Shown here: piece by piece, positions 42,764-50,483 of the stretch
How positions within the stretch are numbered: the stretch's first letter is position 1
How the letters are laid out: each line of letters starts with the position of its first letter
Assembly: GCA_030523775.1 (NCBI GenBank)
Contig: JAUNHW010000001.1
Location: 1 to 64,000 of the forward strand
Source: Akkermansia sp.
Lineage (GTDB): Bacteria; Verrucomicrobiota; Verrucomicrobiia; Verrucomicrobiales; Akkermansiaceae
Length of the DNA stretch: 64,000 nucleotides
Reading direction: 5' to 3'
Program-made: the position numbers and the translations under genes
The notes under the pieces: generated by a model
What the model was told of the DNA's origin: nothing
Seen by the model: only the letters and a program-made list of their open reading frames with translations
The model's database searches: none

Positions 42764-44368
42764 ATGCTGACCATCAAAAAGCTCACCAAGGCGCATTCCG
42801 GGCGCACGCTTTTCGCCAACACCGAACTCATCGTGAACTGGGGCGAGCGCATCGCCCTTGTCGGCCCCAACGGCGCAGGGAAATCCACCCTCTTCCGCAT
42901 GATTCTGGGTGAGGACTCGCCGGACGAGGGCGACATTGTGATGGACGACTACGCCGTGGTGGGCTATCTGCCGCAAGAGGCGGGCGACCCCACGGACCGC
43001 ACCGTGCTGGAGATTGCCATGAGCATCACCCCGGAGATGGGCAAGGCCATCCGCACCCTGCAGGAATGCGAGGCCAAGGGCGACAACACCAGTGATGCCT
43101 ACGCCCACGCTATGGACACCTTCATTGCCGCCAACGGCTACCAGCTGGAGCCCAAGGCCAAGCGCATCCTGAAGGGCCTGGCCTTCAAGGACGAGGATTT
43201 CCACCGCCCCGCGCGCGAGATGAGCGGAGGCTGGGTGATGCGCGCCCACCTGGCGCAGCTTCTGGTGGCGGAGCCGGACCTGTTGATGCTGGACGAGCCG
43301 ACCAACCACCTGGACCTGCTGAGCCTGCTGTGGTTCCAGCGCTACCTGGCCAACTACCCCGGCGCCATCTTCATGATCTCGCACGACCGCGACTTCATGG
43401 ACTCCCTGGTGGAAACGGTGTACGACATCGAGAACGCCCAGCTGGTGCGATACTCCGGCAACTACACGAATTTCCTGGAGCTCAAGGAGCAGCGATACCA
43501 GCTGCAGCTCGCCGCCTGGCGCAACCAGCAGCGAGAGATTGCACACATCGAGGCCTTTGTCGACCGCTTCCGCTCCGTCGCCTCCAAGGCCGCCCAGGTG
43601 CAGAGCCGCGTCAAGCAGCTGGAGAAGATGCAGCTCATCGAAAAACCCAAGCAATCGAGAAAGGTTTTCAAGTTCATCTTCCCCCAGCCCCCGCGCAGCA
43701 TGCAGCGCGTCATCGAGCTGGAGAAAGTCGGCCAGAGCTACGGAGACAAGCGCATCTACAAGAACCTGGACCTCCTCATCGAGCGCGGCGACCGCATCGT
43801 GCTGGTCGGCCCCAACGGCGCGGGCAAGTCCACCCTGCTGAAAATCCTGGCGGGCGTCATCCCCATCGATGAGGGCAAGCGCACGGTGGGCACCACCACC
43901 CGCATCGGCTACTTCTCCCAGATGCGCTCGGAAAACCTTACGCCCAACTTCACCGTGCTGGAGGAAATCATGAAGGCCGACCCCGAGCTGCGCGAGGAGG
44001 AGGCCCGCGGCATCCTCGGCTCTTTCCTTTTCCGCAGGCTCGATGTGGAGAAGAGAGTCGAGGTCCTTTCCGGCGGCGAGAAGTCCCGCCTCAGCCTCGT
44101 CAAGTTCCTGGTCAACCCGCCCAACCTCCTGCTCATGGACGAACCGACCACCCACCTGGACCTCATGAGCGTGGAGGCTCTCTCCCAGGCGCTCAAACGC
44201 TACGAGGGCACCCTCGTCTTCATCTCGCACGATGTCCACTTCATCCGCGCCCTCGCGGAAAAGACCCTCCACATCAACCAGGGTACCCTCACCCCCTACG
44301 CTGGCGGATACGACTACTACTTGGAGAAATCCGGCATCCTGGATGACCAGAACGCCATGGATGCCTGA
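42764..44368 (+). CDS. ABC-F-type ATPase (ribosome-associated)
   Basis: 534 residues with two ABC domains and no membrane helix. Walker A GPNGAGKST occurs twice (about 32 and 350), the signatures are MSGGW and LSGGEKS, and the Walker B motifs end DEPTNHLD and DEPTTHLD. A 70-residue linker (EIAHIEAFVDRFRSVASKAA) joins them, as in ABC-F proteins such as YbiT that act on the ribosome or relieve stalls. The ATG at 42764 is the first in the domain frame. It ends the core part of the window before the accessory region. Confidence 0.88.
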   Translation: MLTIKKLTKAHSGRTLFANTELIVNWGERIALVGPNGAGKSTLFRMILGEDSPDEGDIVMDDYAVVGYLPQEAGDPTDRTVLEIAMSITPEMGKAIRTLQECEAKGDNTSDAYAHAMDTFIAANGYQLEPKAKRILKGLAFKDEDFHRPAREMSGGWVMRAHLAQLLVAEPDLLMLDEPTNHLDLLSLLWFQRYLANYPGAIFMISHDRDFMDSLVETVYDIENAQLVRYSGNYTNFLELKEQRYQLQLAAWRNQQREIAHIEAFVDRFRSVASKAAQVQSRVKQLEKMQLIEKPKQSRKVFKFIFPQPPRSMQRVIELEKVGQSYGDKRIYKNLDLLIERGDRIVLVGPNGAGKSTLLKILAGVIPIDEGKRTVGTTTRIGYFSQMRSENLTPNFTVLEEIMKADPELREEEARGILGSFLFRRLDVEKRVEVLSGGEKSRLSLVKFLVNPPNLLLMDEPTTHLDLMSVEALSQALKRYEGTLVFISHDVHFIRALAEKTLHINQGTLTPYAGGYDYYLEKSGILDDQNAMDA

Positions 44369-44512
44369 ACAAGCACCTTCCCCCGCCTATCTCCCGCCAC
44401 CCGGCGATAATCGGCGGGCGCGGTTCATCCCGTTTTTTAAGGTGCCTCCATTTTTTTACAAAAAAATTCGACATTTCAGCGCCGGGCGTATTATAAGGGT
44501 ATAGACAAGCGC
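44369..44512 (+). other. Spacer with an AT-rich promoter-like block
   Basis: 144 bases with no gene. It ends in an AT-rich stretch with TTCGAC (44467-44472), 16 bp, TATTAT (44489-44494). This could drive the first Rhs fragment, whose start codon follows 18 bases later. The final 16 bases are also the left part of the 48-bp repeat shared with the second Rhs fragment. Confidence 0.35.
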
Positions 44513-44544
44513 ATGATCCGCATCGCAACAGCTCCTGTTTCTCC
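44497..44544 (+). repeat. 48-bp repeat at the head of Rhs fragment 1
   Basis: The 48 bases starting GGGTATAGACAAGCGC recur at 47114-47161 with about 7 differences. Both copies begin just before the start codon of a Rhs fragment and end where the two proteins diverge. One copy has ATG and the other TTG as start. Confidence 0.7.
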
Positions 44545-44866
44545 CCGCCCCGCCGCCGCTGCAAGCAGCTCTGGCGTGGCAAGCCGCCCCGCGCTGTTCA
44601 GCAAGGTAGGAGCAAACCTGACCGTGGCCTGTACCTACGACTACATGGGCCGCCGCGCCACGAAGAAAGTTACGGAGAACGGCACCGTCACCCTCCACCA
44701 GCGCTACCTGTACCGCGGTTACCTCCAGATAGCAGTCTGCGACCTCCTGCGCAGCAACGAGCCTTGCCTGTGGCTCATAACCTGGGACCCGACACAGGAA
44801 ATTGCAACCCGCCCCCTGGCCATCCAGAAGGACGGCACATGGTACACTTTTTATAAAATATCATGA
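44513..44866 (+). pseudogene. Rhs-repeat protein fragment 1
   Basis: 117 residues of Rhs/YD-repeat shell sequence: VACTYDYMGRRATKKVTENG, LHQRYLYRGYLQIAVCDL, then LITWDPTQEIATRPLAIQ and DGTWYTF before the stop. In an intact Rhs protein this would run on into the core seen at 48780-49000 (LTKNICEVYGQQGYIR), so this is a broken piece. The stop overlaps the ATG of the following lipoprotein by 4 bases. Confidence 0.7.
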
Positions 44867-45348
44867 AATGTTATATTTTACTCGCATTTCTCTTAATGGG
44901 TGCCGTTTCTGCATGTAACCCAGGGAATCACCAATCGACAAAGGTACAACATCATATCGAATTTACGGAAATGACGCTAACCGAATTATTGGGAGAGAAG
45001 ACAAACTTGCATATACCAAACAACGTCATGAGATCTATAATGTTAGAATTACAGGATCCTGAAAACAAATACACCTTTGATACCGATACATACATAGAAC
45101 ACATTTGCACACTGGAATACAAAGAGTACATTATTTATTTTTATCCGACTCATCAGGGATATACAAAAATAAATAATGGAGAATACGAGTATATAAAATA
45201 TTTCCAATCTCCCAGTTTCAACAAGTTTATTAACGAAAATAAACTTCGAGAAGAGTTATGGGGATATTGCGCGTTCCATAATCATGACAAACAAATCAGA
45301 AATTATTTAAAACAATCTCTATTGCGTTTTTTTCTCAAAAAAGAATAA
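44863..45348 (+). CDS. AT-rich lipoprotein, possible immunity protein
   Basis: 161 residues, no family recognised. A signal peptide ends at VSAC (lipobox; Cys about 18). The mature part is rich in Lys, Asn, Tyr and Ile, and the gene is far more AT-rich than its neighbours, a sign of transfer. Its ATG overlaps the Rhs fragment stop (ATGA), the arrangement often seen for a toxin gene and its immunity gene. That role is inference. Confidence 0.55.
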   Translation: MKCYILLAFLLMGAVSACNPGNHQSTKVQHHIEFTEMTLTELLGEKTNLHIPNNVMRSIMLELQDPENKYTFDTDTYIEHICTLEYKEYIIYFYPTHQGYTKINNGEYEYIKYFQSPSFNKFINENKLREELWGYCAFHNHDKQIRNYLKQSLLRFFLKKE

Positions 45349-45576
45349 GTATGTTATAAATATTTTTGGCTTCACCGCAGCCATTATGGTGGCCCCCTGT
45401 TTTTGACAGTTGGCGGCCATTCTTAAGCCGCTCTGACAGAGGGTGGATTCTTTATACCACCAGGGAGTATTGTTTGTCAAACCATTTTTTCAGCGATTTT
45501 GGAGCGGCTTCTAATACAGAATTTATTTGTATGACACGATTCTTTATTTTTTTTCTTTTCTTCATTGTCAATGTTG

Positions 45577-45585
45577 TGATATAAT
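45577..45585 (+). promoter_or_regulatory. Extended -10 promoter
   Basis: TG-A-TATAAT with a weak -35 (TTTCTT, 45557-45562). Predicted transcript start is about 4 bases before the ATG at 45596. Confidence 0.45.
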
Positions 45586-45595
45586 AACATTCGTC

Positions 45596-45886
45596 ATGAC
45601 GAGAAGTATATTTTTTTTGATTACTTTACCTTTCATTGTTTGTTTGTGTTGCAATTCTTGCACGCAAAAATCTACAGTTATTACCATCGAAAAAACTGAT
45701 GGTGTCTACATAATAACTGGCATAGATACAAATAAATATCAAGATGTTGTTTTTTTGAATAAGTGTAAGCCTTCTGATAGCACAACAATAATAAATTTAT
45801 TAAAAAAACGAGGCGTTAAAATAACTTCAGTAACAACACCGACATCGGATTCTGCTGGTTCTGTAGTTAAATACGAAGAATATTAG
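45596..45886 (+). CDS. Small AT-rich lipoprotein
   Basis: 96 residues starting at the ATG 45596, the first codon after an extended -10 promoter. A hydrophobic segment (SIFFLITLPFIVCLCC) leads to a lipobox-like cysteine (NSC). The rest, EKTDGVYIITGIDTNKY onward, matches nothing known to me. Base composition is very low in GC. It could be an immunity lipoprotein of the Rhs region. Confidence 0.5.
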   Translation: MTRSIFFLITLPFIVCLCCNSCTQKSTVITIEKTDGVYIITGIDTNKYQDVVFLNKCKPSDSTTIINLLKKRGVKITSVTTPTSDSAGSVVKYEEY

Positions 45887-45904
45887 GTCATATTTTTATT
45901 GATT

Positions 45905-46327
45905 ATGAAACGAATATTGGTATTCATTATGTTGCTTTTCATGGTTTCATGTGGTGAGGTAACAACGGGCGCGCTTCCTTTCTCTCAAAAGGCTCCTGCA
46001 CCCCGTTATACCCCGGAAGAAGCTTTCGCTTTGCTGCGTAATCAGTACAAATTGGACAATTCTAGGTACATATGCATCGTAGTTGACGATCGGTATTTCT
46101 TTCCCATAGACCAAAAAAGCTTTTCGTGGAGGAAGCTGGGCTACTGGGTCGATCCTTGTACGGGAGCATGTGGAAAGTACACAGACTCCATGATATATGT
46201 GGAGGATGGTGTGTATAAGGGAATTTCCTTCGAACGACAAAAAGATGAACTCACCTACAGAAGTTCACCTCAAATCTTTCGCTTGGGTACTTGGCTTCAG
46301 CTGCGACAGCACTTCTTAGGTTTCTAG
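45905..46327 (+). CDS. AT-rich lipoprotein B
   Basis: 140 residues. A signal peptide (ILVFIMLLFMVSCGEV) with the lipobox MVSC is followed by a charged domain with IVVDDRYFFPIDQ and two cysteines in WVDPCTGACGKY. No family match is known to me. It follows the smaller lipoprotein by 18 bases and ends about 200 bases before a strong terminator, so the three AT-rich lipoprotein genes form one cassette. Confidence 0.55.
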   Translation: MKRILVFIMLLFMVSCGEVTTGALPFSQKAPAPRYTPEEAFALLRNQYKLDNSRYICIVVDDRYFFPIDQKSFSWRKLGYWVDPCTGACGKYTDSMIYVEDGVYKGISFERQKDELTYRSSPQIFRLGTWLQLRQHFLGF

Positions 46328-46532
46328 AAACCTCCGTTGTCACCAACTCTCAAGGCAAAATCGACTGCTGAAAATACTACTTGCGTGGACACTATGTTTC
46401 CGGATGGGGTTCTGCCACGGCACCGAAAGCTTGAAAGGTATTTAGACAAGCTCGAAGTGTTTGTCTCCGAGGGTTAAGTAAGCACCAACCGGCGCAAAGA
46501 AGATTCTTGGTCTTATCGAAACGTTCTGATAC

Positions 46533-46565
46533 AGCGACTGATCCGTTTCGGATCAGTCGCTTTTT
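46533..46565 (+). terminator. Strong Rho-independent terminator
   Basis: AGCGACTGATCCG pairs perfectly with CGGATCAGTCGCT around TTT, followed by TTTT. The 385-bp structured repeat begins at the very next base (46566). Confidence 0.85.
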
Positions 46566-46950
46566 GGGTACGACCGACGCGATATGCGTACTGCGGTGAA
46601 AGTCCGCAAGGTGCCGCGATGATGCGGAATCCCAGACCTGAAGAACAAAGCTGCCGACGGCTGTAAGGCAGATTAGCCAGAAGCGCAGCTTCTGCCCGTA
46701 GGGTGAGGGCGCGTGGGGCGCGCCCGAAGCAACTGCGGGGAGGTAACGAGCCGTGGGAAAGGAAGTTCGAGGGAAAATCCCGACTACGCGTGTAGACAGG
46801 ATACCGCCGTATGGCGCAGGCGCTCTAGAAAACCAGCCCTTCCCTTCCTTTGGGGCATGGCAAAAACAGGCGGGTGGAGAAAAGGGAAGCGAAAGGGATT
46901 TGAACTCGGGCGGAAAGACGAGGGGGCATCTTTCACGGATTTGGCAAGGG
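46566..46950 (+). repeat. 385-bp structured repeat, copy 1 (group II intron-like)
   Basis: This copy starts at GGGTACGACC right after a terminator hairpin and runs to 46950. Its twin at 49597-49981 differs by only about a dozen bases and has no length change. The 5-prime text GCGGTGAAAGTCCGC and the many short stems (for example TAAGGCAGATTAGCC and GGGCGCG with CGCGCCC) look like domain I of a group II intron. Class C introns insert behind terminator hairpins, which fits the position. No domain V and no maturase gene were found. No convincing protein is coded. Confidence 0.6.
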
Positions 46951-47129
46951 GTGCGATTTCCTCCGATGGGACCTAACGGTTGGCGCATGCCAAAACACCC
47001 GAATTTTTCTTCCGTTCTTACGCATCGGAATCGCACGTCTTACAAACACGCCGCGATTTTTTTTGAAAAAAATGCGTTTTTTGTCGTACATTTTGCCTTT
47101 TGGGTGCTTAATAGGGTATAGACAAGCGC
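46951..47129. other. Spacer, no gene seen
   Basis: About 180 bases without a credible gene. It includes an AT-rich stretch at 47065-47100 and the promoter-like TTAATAGGGTATAG just before the next Rhs fragment. Confidence 0.4.
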
Positions 47130-47161
47130 TTGACCTGCATCGTCACAGCTCCTGTTTCACC
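47114..47161 (+). repeat. 48-bp repeat at the head of Rhs fragment 2
   Basis: Partner of the copy at 44497-44544. It carries the TTG start of Rhs fragment 2. Confidence 0.7.
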
Positions 47162-47378
47162 AAGCCGCTCCTACCAGTACGACACGCTGGGCCGCCCGAC
47201 TTCCCGCACGCTCGCGCGGCAGGGTGCCACCCGCAACGATGTGTTCACCTACAACGACCGCAGCAAAAGCCCCCGAAGGCTTGTAGGGGGATTAGACACC
47301 CCCTCTCAAAAAAAGAGCTACAAAGTTGACGGAACGACAAAAAAATACGTACCAAACAAAAATGATGTCCTACATTGA
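47130..47378 (+). pseudogene. Rhs-repeat protein fragment 2
   Basis: 82 residues. After the repeat-shared start it carries the YD-repeat text SYQYDTLGRPTSRTLARQ and FTYNDRS, then breaks into unrelated residues and a stop. A short remnant of an Rhs shell. It lacks core and toxin parts. Confidence 0.65.
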
Positions 47379-47512
47379 ATTCCACATCAAAAACGGCGTA
47401 CGGTTCGGGCCGCCAGAGGTCGTTACGTTGAACCACAGGCTTGCAAATGCGAGCCAGAACAGATAGACTTCCTTCTGTGTTTTTCATGAGAATTAACGAA
47501 TAATCATGTTGT

Positions 47513-48691
47513 ATGAAAAAGCTACTACTTCTATGTCTGCTGCTACCGTTCAGCTGCCGTTTTAGCGAACAAACGGATCATCCAGAATCCATACCGTACT
47601 GGAGGGATAGAGCGGAACTGCGGTCAGATGCGCTGGGGCTGAAACTGTTCGGGGAGCTGGTTGGGGAAACGGAGGGGAATGTGGTGTTCTCCCCCGCCGG
47701 CGCAGAGGATCTGCTGCGCATGCTCATGAACAGCGCGGCGGGGACCACGCTTGCCGAAATGAAGAAGCTGCCGCCCATGGGAGACGGCAGCGTGAAAACC
47801 GCCATGCAGCCGCACACGGCCCAGGCGCTGTTTGTGGTGGAGGAACGCACGGAACTCCAACTGCATGACAACGCCCTGCCCGGCGTGCAACGGCACCGCG
47901 TGCCGGAGGCCCAAGCCCTGCAAAAAATCAACTCATGGGTGAAGAAACAAACCAAGGGCAACATTGGTACCGCCATCAGCGAGCTGCCATGGAAAACCGC
48001 CCTGGTTCCCGTTTCCGCCGTGTTCCTGAATGAGAAATGGGCCATGCCCTTTGGCTCAAATGACACACAGCAGGAGGATTTTCACCTGAAAGGAGGCAGG
48101 ACCGTGAAGGTGCCGATGATGCAGCGCCACACCACCCTCTGCCGCTACGCTGAAGCCCCGGGATGGCAGGCGGTGGCGCTCTTCTACCGCAAAGATGGCC
48201 GCCCCGGGGAGAGCGGCTGCTTTATCGGCATCCTGCCGCGGGGTGACGCCCGCGACTTTGCTCGCGCGCTCACTCCCGCCAAATGGCGGCAAATCCGCAT
48301 AGCCCTGCGCCAGTCCAAGCCTGAGCAATGCCATGTGGCCCTGCCGCGCTTCAGCACCGCCCCCATGGCCATGGATTTGAGCCCGGCTCTCAAACGCATG
48401 GGAATGAACGCAGCCTTCTCCTTGAGCGCGGATTTCTCCCCCCTGGCAACCCCCAAGCCCGGCTGGTTCCTGCAGGTGGACAAAATCCGCCAGGTCGCTT
48501 GCGTGAAACTGAACGAGGAGGGCACGGAAGCCGCTGCCGCCACCGTTAGCACCATGCCCCTGAGCTGCAGCGTAAACATCCCTCCGCAGCCAGTCCACTC
48601 CATCCGCTTCGACAAGCCCTTCATCTGGGCCGTGACCGACTTGTCCAGCAACGCCGCCCCTTGGTTCCTGGGGCTCACTGCAGAACCCTAA
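47513..48691 (+). CDS. Serpin (serine protease inhibitor) lipoprotein
   Basis: 392 residues. A signal peptide (LLLLCLLLPFSC) with lipobox PFSC is followed by the serpin fold: FSPAGAEDLLRMLMNSAAG near 60-80, VSAVFLNEKWAMPF near 170 and the end signature FDKPFIWAVTD..PWFLGLTAEP. The reactive-centre hinge EEGTEAAAATV is at 335-345 and is classic for inhibitory serpins. The scissile bond lies near MPLS (348-351), so P1 is Leu350 or Ser351, pointing at elastase- or cathepsin-like proteases. The gene is GC-rich, unlike the AT-rich lipoproteins around it. Confidence 0.85.
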   Translation: MKKLLLLCLLLPFSCRFSEQTDHPESIPYWRDRAELRSDALGLKLFGELVGETEGNVVFSPAGAEDLLRMLMNSAAGTTLAEMKKLPPMGDGSVKTAMQPHTAQALFVVEERTELQLHDNALPGVQRHRVPEAQALQKINSWVKKQTKGNIGTAISELPWKTALVPVSAVFLNEKWAMPFGSNDTQQEDFHLKGGRTVKVPMMQRHTTLCRYAEAPGWQAVALFYRKDGRPGESGCFIGILPRGDARDFARALTPAKWRQIRIALRQSKPEQCHVALPRFSTAPMAMDLSPALKRMGMNAAFSLSADFSPLATPKPGWFLQVDKIRQVACVKLNEEGTEAAAATVSTMPLSCSVNIPPQPVHSIRFDKPFIWAVTDLSSNAAPWFLGLTAEP

Positions 48692-49396
48692 ATGAGATTT
48701 ATGAAACCATACGCATTGGATAAAACCGGCTCTGTTAAAGACAGCAAGGCAACAAGAGACAAAGGGCACCGCCGGGGCTTGACGAAGAACATCTGCGAGG
48801 TCTACGGCCAGCAGGGCTACATCCGAACAGCCTGCACATACTCTCCCTATGGTCAGGTAGCATCCTCAGGGGATGTAGAACAACCCATCCAGTGGTCCAG
48901 TGAGTTCAACGACACCGAACTCGCTCTCATCTACTACAACTACCGCCACTATAACCCGGTGGATGGTCGATGGATGGGGAGGGATTTTGACCAAGAACGA
49001 AAAGATTTAAATGATTATTTGTTTGCAAAAAATTCCCCTTCTTATTTTACAGATGTGAAAGGACTGTGGGTTATCCTTGTAATCATATTTATTGCAGGTG
49101 CTGTTGTAGGTGCTTATGCGGGTATATTCATAGAAAATGAGTGCCATGTTGTAGGCGAAATTGCTGAAAAGGAAGTTCGCCAAAAGTGTACAAGAACATG
49201 CAAGTATCCCAGTATGTGGGCATGCTGCAAAAACACGGAAAAAAGCCGTGTAAGAAAGGCAAAATACATATGTGAACTGACCTTAACTGGAAAGAAATTG
49301 AAGTTTTACAAGTGGCTCGATAATAAAAAACCAAATCCTGCTGAATGCGCAGGAAAAAATTGCATCGACAAAGGTGTCAAATGTAGTATCTCATAA
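48692..49396 (+). pseudogene. Rhs core fragment with a variable C-terminal tip
   Basis: 234 residues. LTKNICEVYGQQGYIRTACT, YYNYRHYNPVDGRWMGRDF and DVKG are the Rhs core that ends the shell and precedes the toxin tip. The tip (about 125-234) is AT-rich, opens with a membrane helix (VILVIIFIAGAVVGAYAGIF) and continues with a cysteine-rich domain (ECHVVGE, CTRTCKYPSMWACCKN, CAGKNCIDKG). No known toxin matches. The N-terminal shell is missing, so it cannot be a full delivery protein. The stop is 1 base before a small membrane-protein gene. Confidence 0.65.
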
Positions 49397-49397
49397 T

Positions 49398-49547
49398 ATG
49401 AAAAAAATCATAATTAATTTACTTGCTGGTATATTTGGATTTGTTATAGCTTTCCCTATTGCAATAAGTTGTATTCATGGGGCAGAGTTTACAAAAGATT
49501 ATTTTATCAGCATATGGAAAATGCTGCTTGAAATCATTAGATTTTAG
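49398..49547 (+). CDS. 49-residue single-pass membrane protein, possible immunity partner
   Basis: Starts at the ATG 49398, two bases after the Rhs tip stop. The reading frame (MKKIIINLLAGIFGFVIAFP and on) carries one membrane helix and a short cytoplasmic or periplasmic tail (FTKDYFISIWKMLLEIIRF). AT-rich like the tip. A tip and a membrane-bound immunity protein would be expected side by side, but this is context only. Confidence 0.5.
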   Translation: MKKIIINLLAGIFGFVIAFPIAISCIHGAEFTKDYFISIWKMLLEIIRF

Positions 49548-49562
49548 CAGTTGAGATTAATC

Positions 49563-49592
49563 ATGGGCGCAGCAAATAATTGCTGCGCCCAT
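49563..49592 (+). terminator. Terminator hairpin before repeat copy 2
   Basis: ATGGGCGCAGCAA pairs perfectly with TTGCTGCGCCCAT around four bases, then TTGTGG. The T tract is weak, but the hairpin is strong. The second 385-bp repeat begins right behind it. Confidence 0.7.
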
Positions 49593-49596
49593 TTGT

Positions 49597-49981
49597 GGGT
49601 ACGACTGACGCGATATGCGTACTGCGGTGAAAGTCCGTGCGAAGCCGCGATGATGCGGAATCCCAGACCTGAAGAACAAAGCTGCCGACGGCTGTAAGGC
49701 AGATTAGCCAGAAGCGCAGCTTCTGCCCGTAGGGTGAGGGCGCGTGGGGCGCGCCCGAAGCAACTGCGGGGAGGTAACGAGCCGTGGGAAAGGAAGTTCG
49801 AGGGAAAATCCCGACTACGCGTGTAGACAGGATACCGCCGTATGGCGCAGGCGCTCTAGAAAACCAGCCCTTCCCTTCCTTTGGGGCATGGCAAAAACAG
49901 GCGGGTGGAGAAAAGGGAAGCGAAAGGGATTTGAACTCGGGTGGAAAGACGAGGGGGCATCTTTCACGGATTTGGCAAGGG
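49597..49981 (+). repeat. 385-bp structured repeat, copy 2
   Basis: Copy 2 of the repeat at 46566-46950, in the same orientation and 3031 bases away. The differences cluster in one loop (GCAAGGTG against GTGCGAAG after AAAGTCC), which leaves the surrounding stem intact. Confidence 0.6.
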
Positions 49982-50347
49982 TTTGCAATTCATACCGATG
50001 ACCCCGATTGCACACTCTCCTTGTAATTCATTGCCTGTGTGTGCCTTGTAATCGGGCAACGAGAATCTCGAACTTTTTTCCATGGAAAAACCGCTGGTTT
50101 GGGCTGTTCCTTTTGTTTTATGTTTTCACAACCAACTCAAAATGAGCATACTGTGATTTTCCAACCTCGGCTCGCCTAGCGGAGTGCACGGAAGTGCGCG
50201 CCAGTGCAAGGGGGTGCCGGAAAGGGTGTCCAGGGCGTGCAGTACCGCGAACTTTGCCAAAACTGCCCGAAACACTTTTGCTGAAATATCAGGCGGTTAT
50301 GAAAACAGAAAAGAGCCGCAGGAAAATATCCTGCGGCTCCGGTTGGA
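49982..50347. other. Intergenic stretch without recognised genes
   Basis: About 365 bases. It holds only short, unconvincing reading frames. The composition changes from AT-rich (50060-50160) to GC-rich. It separates the Rhs region from the tRNA and shows no terminator or promoter I would trust, apart from a hairpin GAGCCGCAG-GAAAATAT-CCTGCGGCTC at 50312-50339 that may end the region. Confidence 0.5.
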
Positions 50348-50419
50348 TACACGGAGAGGGATTTGAACCCCCGACCAACTGCGTGTAAAACAGCCGCTCT
50401 ACCACTGAGCTATCCGTGC
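50348..50419 (-). tRNA. tRNA-Val (anticodon UAC)
   Basis: 72 bases. The acceptor stem GCACGGA pairs with TCCGTGT (G1-U72 wobble), the D arm is GCTCAGTGGTAGAGC, the anticodon stem holds the loop TTTACAC (anticodon TAC) and the T arm contains the loop TTCAAAT. CCA is not encoded. It marks the right edge of the accessory region, a common site of insertion. Confidence 0.9.
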
Positions 50420-50483
50420 GTGGTGCAGCGAGTTTACCAGAGCGCAGGGGAAAGTCAAGTGAATTTACCCGTCTTCGCTCTAC

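Noticed and set aside
45366..45584. 72-residue frame between two AT-rich lipoprotein genes
   Set aside because: No ribosome site, no family marks, and it runs over the promoter of the next gene.
46890..46925. tRNA T-arm-like text GGGATTTGAACTCGGG in the repeat, copy 1 (also in copy 2)
   Set aside because: The flanking bases cannot form a 5-bp T-stem or an acceptor stem, so it is not a tRNA or a clear tRNA fragment.
46392..47036. A long minus-strand reading frame across structured repeat copy 1
   Set aside because: It lies mostly over an RNA-like repeat, has no recognisable protein features, and the matching stretch of copy 2 does not keep the same frame intact over its full length.
46713..47121. 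Short plus-strand frames inside structured repeat copies 1 and 2
   Set aside because: They are parallel in both copies only because the DNA is nearly identical. Their composition (Arg, Lys, Gly, Pro) reflects the stems, and no intron maturase motif is present.
44513..49396. An intact Rhs toxin gene
   Set aside because: The three Rhs pieces are interrupted by stops, other genes and repeats, and no large shell region is present.
46566..49981. Complete group II intron
   Set aside because: No domain V or VI and no reverse-transcriptase/maturase frame could be found in or near either copy, so only an intron-like 5-prime part is claimed.
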